A DNA stretch of 64,000 bases, taken from contig QAOA01001581.1 of NCBI GenBank assembly GCA_003255065.1, positions 1-64,000 of the forward strand, read 5' to 3'. Below, one piece after another: positions 22,741 through 34,852 of this stretch; the stretch's first letter is position 1; each line of letters begins with the position of its first letter. A model generated the notes under the pieces. The model made no database searches, was not told the DNA's origin, and worked only from the letters and a program-made list of their open reading frames with translations. The stretch comes from Cercis canadensis (taxonomy: Eukaryota > Streptophyta > Magnoliopsida > Fabales > Fabaceae). Position numbers and translations under genes: made by a program.

Positions 22741-23260
22741 TCCAAACACATCACTATGACTTCACGCCCCTCCTTCGTTTTCTCTCCAATTCACCCACCT
22801 ATGCCACGATGGCAGCAACTAGCACCAAGCCTGAGTCTCATTTGGACTCGGCTTCTCCAACTTCACTTGATCCAATTGAGTTCTAGCTTGCTGAAACTTA
22901 CTGAGCTGTCCCACCCCCACTCTGGCATCAACTCCTCAAATCTCTCTGCTCCTCTTCCACCAATATTGGATTTGCATATGCTCTTGTTTCTTGGCTTGAG
23001 AAACACAATCTCTGCTTCTCTTACAAATTGCTTTACTCGATTTTCCTTTTAGTAAGAAATTAAAGCGAGGATGGATGAAGAAGCAGAATCACAAGAAGGC
23101 CTTGCTTGGTCTCTTTCTACTATAATTTGCTGCTTATGTTTTGTGTGTTATATCTCTCTCTCTTTCTCTCTCATGCGAAAGGGGAAGCTTTACGAGGCAT
23201 TCCTGCTTTCTCAGTGATAAGCGCTTACCCCTTTGATGCACAGGGTGTCGCGGAAGCCCC
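22741..23260 (+). pseudogene. Fragment of a CRP1-type chloroplast PPR gene
   Basis: Frames on the plus strand show pieces of a long P-class PPR protein similar to Arabidopsis At5g42310 (maize CRP1 homologue). Around 22757 is YDFTPLLRFLSNSPTYA. Around 22890-23040 is PPLWHQLLKSLC...VSWLEKHNLCFSYKLLYSI. Around 23187-23245 is KLYEAFLLSQ followed by two stops, then ALTPL. In-frame stops occur in the first part, an unrelated insertion separates the last two pieces, and the bulk of the repeats is absent. Known: CRP1 acts in chloroplast RNA processing and translation. This is a non-functional N-terminal fragment. Confidence 0.6.
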
Positions 23261-24650
23261 TTTGCCGCAGATCCGTGGTGGAAATGGAAATTAAAAATAA
23301 AACATATATAGAAGCAAAGCACAGCGATAAAATTGTGCTTTTATCCGAAAATTAAAGTACAGCTAGAGAAGTAAGGAGCAAGGGAACAAGGAAAGACATA
23401 TATAGAAGCAAAGCAGCCATGCAAGGAATCAGTTCAGACTCTAGCTGCTCCATTTGTGGTAGAGAGCTCAACATCAGCTGGCTTTTCAACATCATCACCA
23501 CCGTTTGCCACCTTGCAGGAGCAGTACAAATAAGCATATAATATGAGCTGAATAAGACCAAAGATTAATGTTCCTGGACCATTGCTAATCTGCAACAATA
23601 TACAAGGTAATAATGGGTTTCAATTCACTCAAGAATAAAACGACTGATAATTAAGAAAGAGGAAGTAAGGCGCAAATTGATTATTGATAGAGGAGAACAA
23701 AGTGGCAAGTAAAGTTACCAGGACAAAGATGTCGAACGGGGGAAAGAGAGCATATTTTGCCCAGCACAAAGCATTAGAGAAGTTAGCCATAGATAGCCAA
23801 AAGGGCAAATACTAAACGCTCTTTGTTCTTAAAACCTTTGCCTGTTTACCATACCAATATCAGTACAAGTTAGGGAATGAAATAATTTAGAAGATAATTT
23901 GAAAAAATGTGTATGAGATAGTAGAAATGAGGGATACAAAAGCTTATCAGGATTGTAAGCGGAGAAGCATACATCATAATATTGAAGATATCACAGAGAA
24001 TACCAACCACCAATGACCTTTGGTGAGCGCCATGGAATGCTAACAGCGTTATAAGAATAATGGCAGCAAAGAAAATAATCTCGACGACAAGACAAAGCGC
24101 TATCATTTTCTGGAGAAATTAGGAAGAAATAATTAACAGGAGAACAAGGATGGCTTTGAACCAAATAAATAAAAACAAAGCAGTACATTTACAAATAAAA
24201 GTTTATTTTCTACAATCATTTCTGCGCTTGTTTTTATTGTGTTATAGGATTGATCTAGTATATGTGTCCAATAAGACATATTGATAAGTACTAAGCAACA
24301 ATAAACTATTAAGGAGACAAACTTCAATATGTTTATTAATCATATATTAGATGTACGTGGGATCGACCAAGGCTGGTAGCTTCTGCTACTTTTGACGAGT
24401 CCTTTGCTGATTGACTAGGTTCTCAGCATGTGCTCTTTAGGTTGTAAGCTACTATTTCTACTTTAATGGATTCCCAGTTTACCAAAAAATAAAATAAAAA
24501 GAGATGTGTGTAAATAATTTTTGGCAATGTAATTTGAACATATGCATAATTCTGTAAAAATATAATCATAAAGTAAATAAAAATGACTCCCCTGTACAAA
24601 TATAGTAAGGATAACTAAGTTACCATATATGAACTAAAAAGCAAAAGAAG

Positions 24651-25190
24651 GCAAGCGTTTTGCTAGAGATATTCACATGTAAGTGTGGCAAGATAAGAAG
24701 TAACACGAAAGTCTTACATTAAATAGATAAAAGGAATCATGTGTGACATAAAATGAATTATTAGTGACGATGCCTGAGTAGCAGGTCGGGTTATGTCACG
24801 TAGTGGTCTGAGGATGACAAGGGTTCTTGAAGGTTTCGGTGATCTCCGAGCTTGTCGGATGCCGAGACGGGTGTATCTTCAGGTTGATGTACTTTAGAGT
24901 CGGTGAGGANAAGCAAGCGTTTTGCTAGAGATATTCACATGTGAGTGTGGCAAGATATGAAGTAACACGAAAGTCTCACATTAAATAGATAAAAGGAATC
25001 ATGTGTGACATAAAATGAATTATTAGTGACGATGCCTGAGTAGCAGGTCGGGTTATGTCACGTAGTGTTCCGAGGATGACAAGGGTTCTTGAAGGTTTCG
25101 GTGATCTCCGAGCTTGTTAGACCTCCGAGCTTGTCAGATGCTGAGACGGGTGTATCTTCAGGTCGATGTACTTTAGAGTCGGTGAGGATC
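24651..25190. repeat. Near-identical direct repeat across a single N (assembly join)
   Basis: 24651-24909 and 24913-25190 repeat the same SWEET intron sequence plus the start of the outer LTR, with a few substitutions, and are separated by an N at 24910. This is most simply two contig ends or haplotypes left unmerged, not a biological duplication. Confidence 0.8.
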
Positions 25191-25482
25191 GAGGTTTCCT
25201 GAAATAGAAAAAAAGGGGCTGGACTCTTATTTCCGGGCTCCGAAGATTAAGTCAGTTTGTTCCGACTTGATAGTGTAAATCATGCAAGTTTTCCGATCCC
25301 CTTACCTTTGATAGCAGAGGCTATTTATAGGAGAAATTTGGGTCTTCTGGCGGTTTGCCCAGGGCGAGTTGGCGGGTCGCATAATGGGCTACTGGGTCGC
25401 CCGTTATCTGTAATGAGGAAATGGGCCTCTAGTATGTTTGGGCCTTTGTCTTATTTTTGGGCCCTTGGAATGGTCCATTACA
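25027..25482 (-). repeat. 3' LTR of the outer Tat element
   Basis: 456 bp, TGACGATGCC...CCATTACA in plus-strand reading. It has a 17-bp extra segment (a short duplication around CCGAGCTTG) relative to the other LTR and otherwise few differences. Confidence 0.93.
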
Positions 25483-25766
25483 CTTGCCCCTCAAAAGCTC
25501 GGATTTCGGGACTACGATCTCCGAGTTAGGGGTCGGTATAAAAATGAATTCTTTCTGATGACTTTTCATTTTCTTCTAGGTTGCCACGTGTTTGTCATTT
25601 ACTGGTAGTAGGTTTAAGTGCAACGATGGCTGCCGGAAATCACATATCTCGAGGCGAAGGAAGTCTGCTATAGATGTGACGTTTGTACTTCCCGAGTTAA
25701 CAACGGCGATTCCCTGGCCGTAGGATCCAGATGGTGATGGACAGATGGATGAAAAATCCCTTATGG

Positions 25767-25774
25767 TATAAATA
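25767..25774 (+). promoter_or_regulatory. TATA box of the antisense ORF
   Basis: TATAAATA lies about 190 bp upstream of the ATG at 25961, on the opposite strand to gag-pol and just inside the 3' LTR. It is a good consensus in a plausible position for a separate antisense promoter. Confidence 0.5.
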
Positions 25775-25960
25775 GGGAAGTTTCGGATTTCGCCCAAGTT
25801 TTGAAAAGGACGTTTTGAAAAGTTTGGCTAGGTCGGAGAAAACTAGAGAACTTCTTAGGGACTCTCTTCAGCAAACCGAAGCTTGGAATTTGTTAAAACA
25901 GGTAGACCTCTCTGCCTATTTTTTGCTAGATCTTTCTTGGCGAGTTTCTTTCTTGAAGAT

Positions 25961-28041
25961 ATGGGATCTTCTGATAAAACTCGCCAAGACATTCCTGGGT
26001 GTTCTCGGGGGCACAATGCCGGGGTTTCTTCTTCTTCTCCAGTTTCTGTGCCTTTCTTTGTTCAATCATCTATTAGGACCACTAGGTCTTCCATTCGGTC
26101 TAGAGATATAAAAAATCTGAAAGATAACTTTCCCGAGATAGACTGGAACTGCCACCATTTTGATCTGGAGGCATCTCCTCGAGATTCTCCTGTCTGCGAG
26201 AACTGTCCTGATAACAATTTCTTTGTTTTTAACTTAGCATACATGGATAGGGCTAGAGCCGAGCTTCCCCTAACTGAATTCGAAGTAGACTTTTTTCATA
26301 AAATAAATGCAGCTCCCTCCCAGCTTCATTCGAATGGGTGGGGTTTTCTCCGAGCTTTCCAGAATATGTGTGTATTGTTGTCAGTAGACGCCCGAGTGGA
26401 CGTCTTTTTTCATTTTTTTACTTTAAAAGATGTTAAAGATTCAGACCAGGACTTTATATATGTAGCGAGCCGCCCTCGATTATGCTTAATGAATATTTTT
26501 GAGGAGTCGGCTAAGGGATGGAAGGATCAATTCTTCCGGATAACAGTGCCGATCTGGGATGGGGTACCCAGACCGGATAAGGCCTTTTTCTTGGACGAGT
26601 ATGGGAAACCCCATTTTCCCTTGAGGTGGGTTCAATATGTGAACAAAGGGCGAGCGCGCTCTATGGATGAATATGATCCAGAAGCTCGCCGTCTTGTAGG
26701 AATTATTTCCGAGCTTACATACAGCAAATTCGACCAAGTCAAGCTGAAAATAAAAGATTTAATTGGTCGGTATCCGGCTGCCCGTAATTTTTGTTTTTAG
26801 AAGATTGTTAATATGACTAACTGGTTTTGGGTTTCATGCATGCAGACGAGAGAATCAGCAAGGGCGAAATGGTGAAATTATCCAAGCTGGCCAAGTTTGG
26901 CGGGGCGGCGCCGAGAGGTGAACCGGTCATTAGGGATGTGGAGGAAACCGCCGTCCACGCAACTGAACCTTCTCGGATCATAGCTGCAGAGCCGGTTTCG
27001 GTGGTGCCGGCAGACAGGGCTCGGGGGAAGCGTCATGTGGAAGAGGATCCTTCGGCCGATCTGAGGAGGAGGGATCGGGGAGATCATGGAAAAAAGCACA
27101 AATCCTCGCACACCGATCATGCTCGAACGGGCACTTCTTCTAGCCGGTCGTGACAGGAAACTTCAACTGAGGTCAAACCTTTAGACCTTTTTACTGCCGA
27201 GCTGGCCAGCGGCAATCTTTCCCATGCGAGTCACTCACTTTGGAACACTCGCTTTCCTGTTCAGGATAGGGTCGACTCCATCCTCCCGGCGGCCGATGTT
27301 GATAGGGTGAGCCGGTCGTCGGTAGACCAGTTGCTAAAATACCTGCTCGCCAATGCCACCCGAGATCTTACTGCGATTCGAGGTGTGCAGAAGCGGATGG
27401 GGGATCTGGACGCTCTTCAAAAGTTGCAAGATGAAGAGCAGATGCTCCGAGTCGAGAAGGACTCGGCTTTAGATGCTCTGAAGAAAGCAGAGGACGAGAT
27501 CTGGCTTTTGAGGGAGGAGAAGGAGAATCTAAAGATTCAACAATTAGCTCCGGCCCTTGAAGCCCGAGACAAAGTCGAGGCGGAGAACAGGCAGCTTCAC
27601 CTTGATATAAAAGAGCTAGAAGAGCAGCATGAGGCCGGTACAAAAGAGATCGAACGCACTCTCTCGGTTGCCAAAGAAGTGCAAAGACAGCAGGGCGAGC
27701 TACGGAACAAGATGGTTCACCGGCTTGACCGTGCTAGCCGGTCAAAACAAAGGCAAAGAGAGCGTGCCGAGCTGAAGATTGGGCAGAATTATGCAGCTGC
27801 TTTTAAGGAAGGGTTCGATCATGTCATCAACCAAGCAAAGCTACAATTTCCCGACCTTAAAGAAGACCAGATGGCTTACTTTAAGAAGATCAAAGACGGC
27901 CAACTAGTTGATGAGAGTGAGGGCGAGGAAGATGATGGAGGCGATGATGCAGCTTTGAAGCTCGAGGTGTCGCTAGAGGATTATGATACTCCTTCCAATG
28001 GCGAGGAAGAGACTTTATCAAGAACGGAAGGAGGATCTTAG
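25961..28041 (+). CDS. Antisense ORF (aORF) of the Tat element
   Basis: Transcribed against gag-pol, between integrase and the 3' LTR. Exon 1 runs from ATG 25961 to 26783 and exon 2 from 26846 to 28041; the GT-AG intron is phase 1 on both sides, giving 673 codons including the stop. Exon 1 encodes a globular domain (Leu/Trp/Phe-rich, with SNGWGFLRAFQ, VDVFFHFF and a conserved-looking FPLRW) of the type annotated as putative gypsy-type transposon domain in plants. Exon 2 begins with a disordered Arg/Ser/Glu region, then a long Leu/Glu/Lys coiled coil (27400-27720) and an acidic C-terminus. One in-frame TGA at 27151-27153 follows an SSRS-type stretch and looks like CGA-to-TGA decay. Known: such antisense ORFs occur in Tat/Retand elements; their function is unknown. 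Confidence 0.75.
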
Positions 28042-28368
28042 TGTAGATATAGGTTTTTGTTTAGGGGATTTTTTTGGTTTTTTTTTTGTTTATGTAACAA
28101 ATATTTGAATATAAATGAGAATGATGTTTGTTTGACTTTTACCTCTGAATTTCGTTTTGTTTGAAAAAATAAGATCGGGTATTTTGAGATATAATTTTAC
28201 CAACATTTTAGCCCGGAGAAAATTGCAGTCATGTACTAAGTTTTAATTTAATCAGTTTCACTGGACGAGTAATGACTTTAAGAATGAGTAAACATTTCAT
28301 TTTTCGCGAATGTTTTTAGTCGACCAGATTTACTCGTTTGTTTAGATCAATTTATTCTTGTGAGATTT

Positions 28369-29065
28369 TTACAAGACTTTGATTGATATTGGTTTGTACT
28401 CGCGATGGAGTTTATAAACTTTGATTGAGATCGGTTTGTACTCGCGATGGAGTTTACAAACTTTGATTGAGATCAGTTTGTACTCGCAATGGAGTTTACA
28501 AACATCGGTTGAAATCGGTTTGTACTCACGATGGAGTTTACAAACTTTGATTGAGATCGGTTTGTACTCGCGATAGAGTTTACAAACATCGGTTTGTATT
28601 TCAAAAAGGGACTTTTCATATATTCGGAGATTACTTACATTCCAAGTTCGGGGGATTGGAACCCCTTTCATAGTTAGGAGCTTATACGCCCCTTTCCCAA
28701 GAGACTCGTCTACTCTATACGGGCCTTCCCAGTTGGGGGCCAATTTGCCCTCATTGAGGTGCTTTCTTGTGATTGAGGCTTTTCGGAGGACGAGGTCACC
28801 TGATCGGAAGTTCCTAGCTCGGACTTTTGTATTATAATATCAAGTGATTCTTTCTTTGTATGCCAGCATTTTGATTTTGGCATTTTCCCTTTCTTCGTCA
28901 AGCAGCTCCAGATTTGTGTACATTGCTTCTTGATTTTGTTCGGTAATGAAATGTTCTCTTCTGAAGCTTGGCTCTCCGACCTCTACAGGTATCATTGCTT
29001 CAGCCCCATATATAAGTTTGTAGGGCGATTCTTAGGTGGAGGTCTGAGGGGTTGTTCGGTATGAC
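28369..29065 (-). pseudogene. Integrase C-terminal half of the outer element
   Basis: Minus-strand frame: SYRTTPQTST, a stop, ESPYKLIYGAEAMIPVEVG..., then a DEERENAKIKMLAYKERIT segment with a second stop, and the chromodomain-less C-terminus (GKLAPNWEGPYRVDESLGKGAYKL...PRTWNVSNLRIYE). It continues the integrase core at 37952-38320; the inner element separates them exactly at the CATAG target duplication. The last part reads on into the 42-bp repeats. Confidence 0.9.
28378..28587. repeat. Five tandem 42-bp units after the integrase
   Basis: Units start at 28378, 28420, 28462, 28504 and 28546, each about TTTGATTGAGATCGGTTTGT plus an ACTCGCGATGGAGTTTACAAAC-like half. The period is a multiple of three, so on the minus strand the integrase frame stays open and gains a 14-residue repeat (CKLHREYKPISIKV-like) as a tail. 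Confidence 0.92.
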
Positions 29066-29070
29066 CATAG

Positions 29071-30764
29071 TGTCGCAACGTCCTTTTCGGGAGCGCAACG
29101 ACGCGAGGCGGCGAAAAGAATAATAAGTGTAAAATTGTAAATTTGTAATTAAAAGAAAATAACTAGAAAAATTAATAGAGTCGCCACCAATCAATTTAAG
29201 GCATGATTGGATGCCTATAAAACAAGTTTGGTCTACGTTATTAGAGTTTGGATAAGAAAGTTGGTTACGTGTAGGGAAGGTGTTAGCACCCTACGACGCC
29301 CGTTCTAGCAAACGGTTACCAATTTAATTTTATGTCATCTAAAAAAATTGTTGAATGAAATTGGTCATTAAAATAAATTAATGTGTTATTAAATCTTACC
29401 AATACCTCTGGTAAAACTTAAAAATATGTCTCAAGACTATTAGGTAGAGATAGTGTAATTTATTCTGTCATAGGCAATGTTTTAACATTTTGATAACTGA
29501 AATGGTAACTGCAAAATGTGCGAAAATGCAATTTATTGTGCTTGTTAAAAGAAACGAGTTCAAGATTCATGTTAAAAGATTTTTATCAGAGATCTATCTT
29601 TAAGTCCACCAGTACATCTGGAAAGACTAAAATGACACTCTTCACCTCCGGAATGTCAAAGTATCGCCATCATTATGACTAAATTTGATTATTCCCTCGT
29701 CGGTAATCTTATTCCAGCGTGAATAATGATAAAATGATATAAAATGCAATGTAAAGTGTCAAAATATAATAAATAAAATAACCAAAGCAATATTGAAATT
29801 TTCATTAGTCACTTCAGTACCTCTGACATAACTAATGAATTATTCCTCACCTCAGGAACATTAAGAAAAATTGTCAACACAATTATTTCCTAACTTAATC
29901 CGTCGTCGGGCTTTGATTTTATTCCAATCACAATGAAAATAATCATGACAACATAACACATTGGGTAAATAAAAAAAATAATAAAAAGTATAAAATAATA
30001 ATATTTAAAACTTAATCACTAAACTAATTTATACCTTATTAGTGGGTCTTTCATCCAAAATATAACAAAAAGCTACCAAAAGGTCCCACCTAAATTAATA
30101 TGGCAGCAAAGAACAAAGAAGCAAAAAAAAGAAGCCAAGAGCTTTGCTAGGCCCACGAATTCAATGGGATAAATATTAAATGAGCCTTAAACAAAAAGAG
30201 TCCAAACCGAATATAAGAGAACCAATTTATCAAAAAGGGCTTTATTCTAATATGCAATCATGGAATAACAAAATAACTAAAAAGGACATGAGACCAATTG
30301 GGTAAGTAAACCCAAGCCATCGTCCAGGCCATCAAGTTAAACAAAAGAAAGTGCCCATGCTCCAACAAGTCAATATAAGCCAATAAACAAAAAGAAATTT
30401 GCAAATAGCATTAAAAAGGAAATCAGAGAACTACAGAATGAGAGCTACGGCAAGGAGAAGGAAGAAAGGGGAAAAAACACAGCAAGGGGAAAATGCAACA
30501 AGCATGGATTTTCTCTCAAATCCAAGGGGAGAAAGCATGGATTTTGTCTCTACTTCTCAACCAATGGTGGCTAAGGTAAGGATTTCTTCTCTATTTCAAC
30601 TCTTTCTCTCACAATTTCTCCCTCTCTCTCTCTAAAATTCTATTTTTCTCTCTCTCTAGAAAAATGGGGACTTGGGAATGGGGTGGAATCACTCTACTTC
30701 AAACTTGATTTTGGCAAAGGGAATTGACTTGCTTTGCTCTCCACGGTGGTGTCTTGGTTTGGTT

Positions 30765-30796
<32 letters not shown>

Positions 30797-31278
30797 CTTT
30801 GTGTGTGGGTGTGAGTACTGAAAAATGGAAGAATGGAAAAGTAAATATTGGTGGTTACCTGTGGATGAGACTCTTGCCAGTTGTGTCCATTTTCTACTTT
30901 AAGGATTTTAGCTCCTCTGGTCTGTGTAGTCGGCCTCCTCTGGTTCATTGCTTGTGTTTCTTTTTATAACTGAAGAATGGTGCAAGTTGCACTGATGTGA
31001 ATTGATGATTTCCTGCTTTCAAGCTGGCAGGGGCATGGCTGGGAGGAGTGACCAAACTGGGAACAGCATTTCATAGAACTTGGGTTGTTCCCTTGCGTGT
31101 TGCCTCCAAGAGCCATTATATCTTCTTCTTTTTTATTTATTTATATTATTCATTTTTAATAATAATAATTTTTTGTATTTTTGTATTCTTTAAATTATTA
31201 TTATTGTAAGTATTTCAAACATTTTATTTTTTGTATTTGTTCTTTATAAGTTGATTAGGACAAAATTGGGTATCAACA
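29071..31278 (-). repeat. 3' LTR of the inner element
   Basis: Plus-strand ends TGTCGCAACG and GTATCAACA. It contains a (TA)n run near 30768-30794 and is nearly identical to 35728-37946; by eye they differ by scattered substitutions, a short indel near 29453 and the TA-run length. Confidence 0.93.
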
Positions 31279-31498
31279 GCAGTCCCCATTTGCCTATTCT
31301 TTCGAATAGAAAGGATACGGCAAAAGACTTATGATACTTAATTTTGGTCAAGGGTCAACTATATAATATGCTCAAAATTTTGCAAACAATTGTAAATGAG
31401 AGGAGGTGGTAATTTGAGAAAGATTGAAATACTTGTTATGATCTTTAATGAATGATAAGAGATGCTTTAAAAGAGCAAAACACTTGGACAGGTCCTAG

Positions 31499-31862
31499 CT
31501 AAAATCGAAAGAGGTACGACGGCCTAAAATGTGCTTTAGACACGACGCCCTAAGTTGAAAGAAAGATGTGGTCAGAAGACCTTATCTAAATTGAAAGAGG
31601 TACGACGACCTAAAATGCACTTTAGGCACGACGCCCTAAATTGAAAGAAAGACACAGTCACAAGACCTGTCTAAATTGAGAAGATTGGAGAGAAGTCTCT
31701 ATTAACATAAACTTGAATGTGAAATGTATGTGATACAAAGTGTAAAATTGAAAAAAGCATGAGCACAAGCCCCAGCCTAAATTGAAAGAGGTATGACGGT
31801 CTAAAATACACTTTAGACCTGACGCCTTAAATTGAAAGAGAGACACGATTACAAGATCTTGC
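31499..31862. repeat. Degenerate ~87-bp repeats before the 3' LTR of the inner element
   Basis: Copies start at 31499, 31586 and 31777, each with CTAAATTGAAAGAGGTACGA, a CACTTTAG...ACGCC core and a CACAAGACCT-like end. The first two are adjacent; the third is separated by about 100 bp. They lie in the non-coding 3' part of the element. Confidence 0.8.
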
Positions 31863-33272
31863 CTAAAAAATGTAAACTTGAATGCAAAAAGATATCATGG
31901 ACAGTGCATAAACGAAAATGTGACCCAATTAAAAATATTTGAAAAACAAATTTTTATTCCTTTTTGAACTTATTTGTCCACCATTGCGCCACATCAGGAC
32001 ACTATTATGGACTCAATGACATTTGGTCAGTGGCCAAGAGAGAAAAATGGTGATTTTGATAAGAGAAATGATCAAGAGATTCTGTCTTATGGGTACAATT
32101 GGGTATCAAGCCTTAACTTAAACAAGTCTCCGCATCTAACAACACCTTGTAATTATATCAAAATCTCACTGTCGTGTTATCAATGTGCTTTTCTCTCAAT
32201 GGTCTTTCCAATCTTGTGTTAATCAATCATTGTATCATTTAAATGTCTTGTTTCTACCTTGCTGGTGTTAGAAACCTACTTAAGAAAAGAAAAAGGACTT
32301 GAAGTTCAGGGTGAAACAAAATTGATAATGATAATTATAGCAGGGAAACAAGAAGAAAGAAAAACAAGGTCTGTACATCAGAACATAATCTCGAATTAGG
32401 GAAATGGTCAAGAGGCTCAAAATTAGATGCTCACCGCAAATTATTAGAGAGCTTGACTACGAAGAAAAAGTAAATGGCTTCCATCCAACTTAGTTATCAA
32501 AAGTATTTGTCCCAAGATTAAAGTTTCAAAAATGAAATAGTCTGACATTAATCAGAATGGACTTTACAGGTTTGTAATGTGGCCATGGCTCATGTCTATG
32601 AAGGAAATGGATAAAAAGGCACAAAAGCTATTTTATGGGTTAAGAAAGATCAAGGATCAGTTCCAGAGTAATTCATGCTAATACCTAGCAAGCTTTTTTT
32701 GTTTTTGTTTTTATTTTATTTTTAATCAAATTTTGGCATACACCTCAAGGCATATATTACTACTTTGTATCCAATACTCTTTCTTGCAATTCTTCAAATG
32801 ATCATATCAAAACTTTATTATTGCAACCAACTAGTATGAGAATGATCCTTATCTTGGCATATTTTAAAAGAAAGCCCCAATATGGGGTGATCCTTGGTAT
32901 GTTTTGAAATAAAGATTTAAGCTCAAAGAGGACAATGAATGATGAAAATTTGTGAGGATAGCAGAAAAATGGCCAATCTTCCTTTTAACTCATGATTATC
33001 ATTTTTTAACCTTAATTTAGGGACAAACTACTATTTATGGATGAGTATAAACTGATCAATTGATTTTTTTTTTTGGACAATAATAACAAGCTCAAGGAAA
33101 AAGGTTATAGAGTAATCAAAAAACAAAATTGAAAGGAGTTGAACTTCATTCATTGGAAAAGAAAAGTATCCACCATACCACTCAAATGGAAATAAGACTT
33201 AAGCAAAACATTGAAAAGATAAACACAAGATGTGGACATTGATCAACATTCCTAAAACTCCCAAAGATTCTT
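31863..33272. other. Non-coding 3' internal region of the inner element
   Basis: AT-rich internal sequence between the gag-like region and the 87-bp repeats. No pol domain was seen on either strand. Confidence 0.65.
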
Positions 33273-34852
33273 TTACACAGCCCCATAGTTGTGACTTGGC
33301 ATTGGATTAGTGACCACATTTGGACCTGAAGGTTTGCTATCTTTCTCTGCAAATGTCAACCAACCGGCATCCTTAAGTTTCTTCACCTTAAACTTGAACT
33401 GATAGCAACTTTCAATTGAATGTCCAGGTGCTCCACTATGATAGATGCAACTCTGATCTGGCTTGTACCACTTAGGAGGCGGGTTTGAGACAGGGGTTGG
33501 AGGTTCAGGGCCAATCAAATTACTTTTCAACAAAGATTGATATAGGTCCACACATGGAATGGGTATATCATCAAATTTCATCTTTTCTTTCTTTTGTGGA
33601 ATGGAAGAGTTTGGAGAAGCAATGGTGAGGTTAGTCGAAGGAGTATTTTGTGAAGCAAGATTGTTCACAAGTGGTAATGATGGAAACGAGCTAGGCATAT
33701 TTGGAATGTGAGAATTTTGGTGAGATGGCATATATGAAGGGTAATTTTGGAGATTATAAGGTGGCCTTCCATAAGGAGAATAAGGATAAGAGGGTTGGTG
33801 TTGTTTTTTCCCTAGGAAGAAAATTTCCTTGGCTAATGGTATGCACTTCTCCTTCTTTTTTCTCTTTCTTAAACCCAATTTTTGGACCCATCGACAACAT
33901 CTCGCTCATTCAACCTACCTTCATTGATGGCATCCTCAATTTGATCTCCAATAGCTACAATGTCTGAAAAGCAAGCGGTCACACTTGCAAGCATCTTTTC
34001 ATAGTATGGAGTCTTAAGACTTTTGACAAACGTCATAACCAACTCACGGTCTCCTAGAGGAGGTTGGACCTCAGCGGCCTTCTCACGCCACCTTTGAGCA
34101 TACTCTCTGAAGGTCTCACTCTCTTTCTTGAACATTCTCTGAAGTCCAAATCTATCAGGAATGATATCAGTATTAAAGCTATATTGCTTTAAGAAAGACT
34201 CAGCAAGTCCTCTCCACCCTTTTACTTGTACTCTGTCAAGATGAAGGAACCATCGAAGGGCAGCCCTAGATAAGCTATGTTGAAAGCAATGAACCATTAA
34301 CTTTTCATTGTTCACATGGGCAGCCATACTTCTTGTGTACATAGTTAAATGGATCATTGGATCTCCTTTGCCATCATACTTTTCAAAATCAGGGACTTTA
34401 AATTTTGGAGGGATAAAAACATCAGAGAATATGCATAGATCTTCAACATCCACCTTTCCAAACTTGTTTGTACCTTCAATAGCTCGAACTTTCTCTTCCA
34501 GCAACTCCATTTTACTAGCCATCTTTGTTTGCTTAGTATCTTCTTTTGCCTTATCATCTCTGCCTTCATTATCAGACACAGGGTAGTAAACAATTTTTGA
34601 TTTGGCTGGAATGCCTTCATGTGGATCAGAAGTGGAGGGTGGAGTAGGAGCTTTCGTTTTTGGATCATCAGAAGATGAAAGTGAAGGATTAGCCTCATCA
34701 AGTATTGGAGGGGTAGGAGTTTCAACGGGCGTTTTGTCCTCTGTCAACTTTTTTAGCAAATCAAGGATTTGGCCGACATTTCCTTCCAAAGCTTCAATTC
34801 TTTTCTCCAAAGGATTTGGATTTGGATTTTCAGTTCTCTGAGGTTCAGTCAT
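33273..34852 (-). pseudogene. Gag of the inner Ogre/Tat-like element, frameshifted
   Basis: The first frame (33869-34852) starts MTEPQRTENPNPNP, has a coiled-coil start, a Pro/Ser/Thr-rich linker and a retrotransposon gag domain (FKVPDFEKYDGKGDP...ALRWF...FLKQYSFNTDIIPDR...FREYAQRWREKAAEV). It stops after GSKNWV. The remaining gag (to 33273) is in a shifted frame, a Pro/Tyr-rich segment with a zinc-knuckle-like CIYHSGAPGHSIESC. The frame breaks near 33870 and again in the following 100 bp. Known: this arrangement is usual for Ogre/Tat gag. The element cannot encode its own reverse transcriptase. Confidence 0.88.

Noticed and set aside
28378..28587. Possible CRISPR-like array
   Set aside because: The units are contiguous 42-bp tandem repeats without unique spacers, in a plant retrotransposon.
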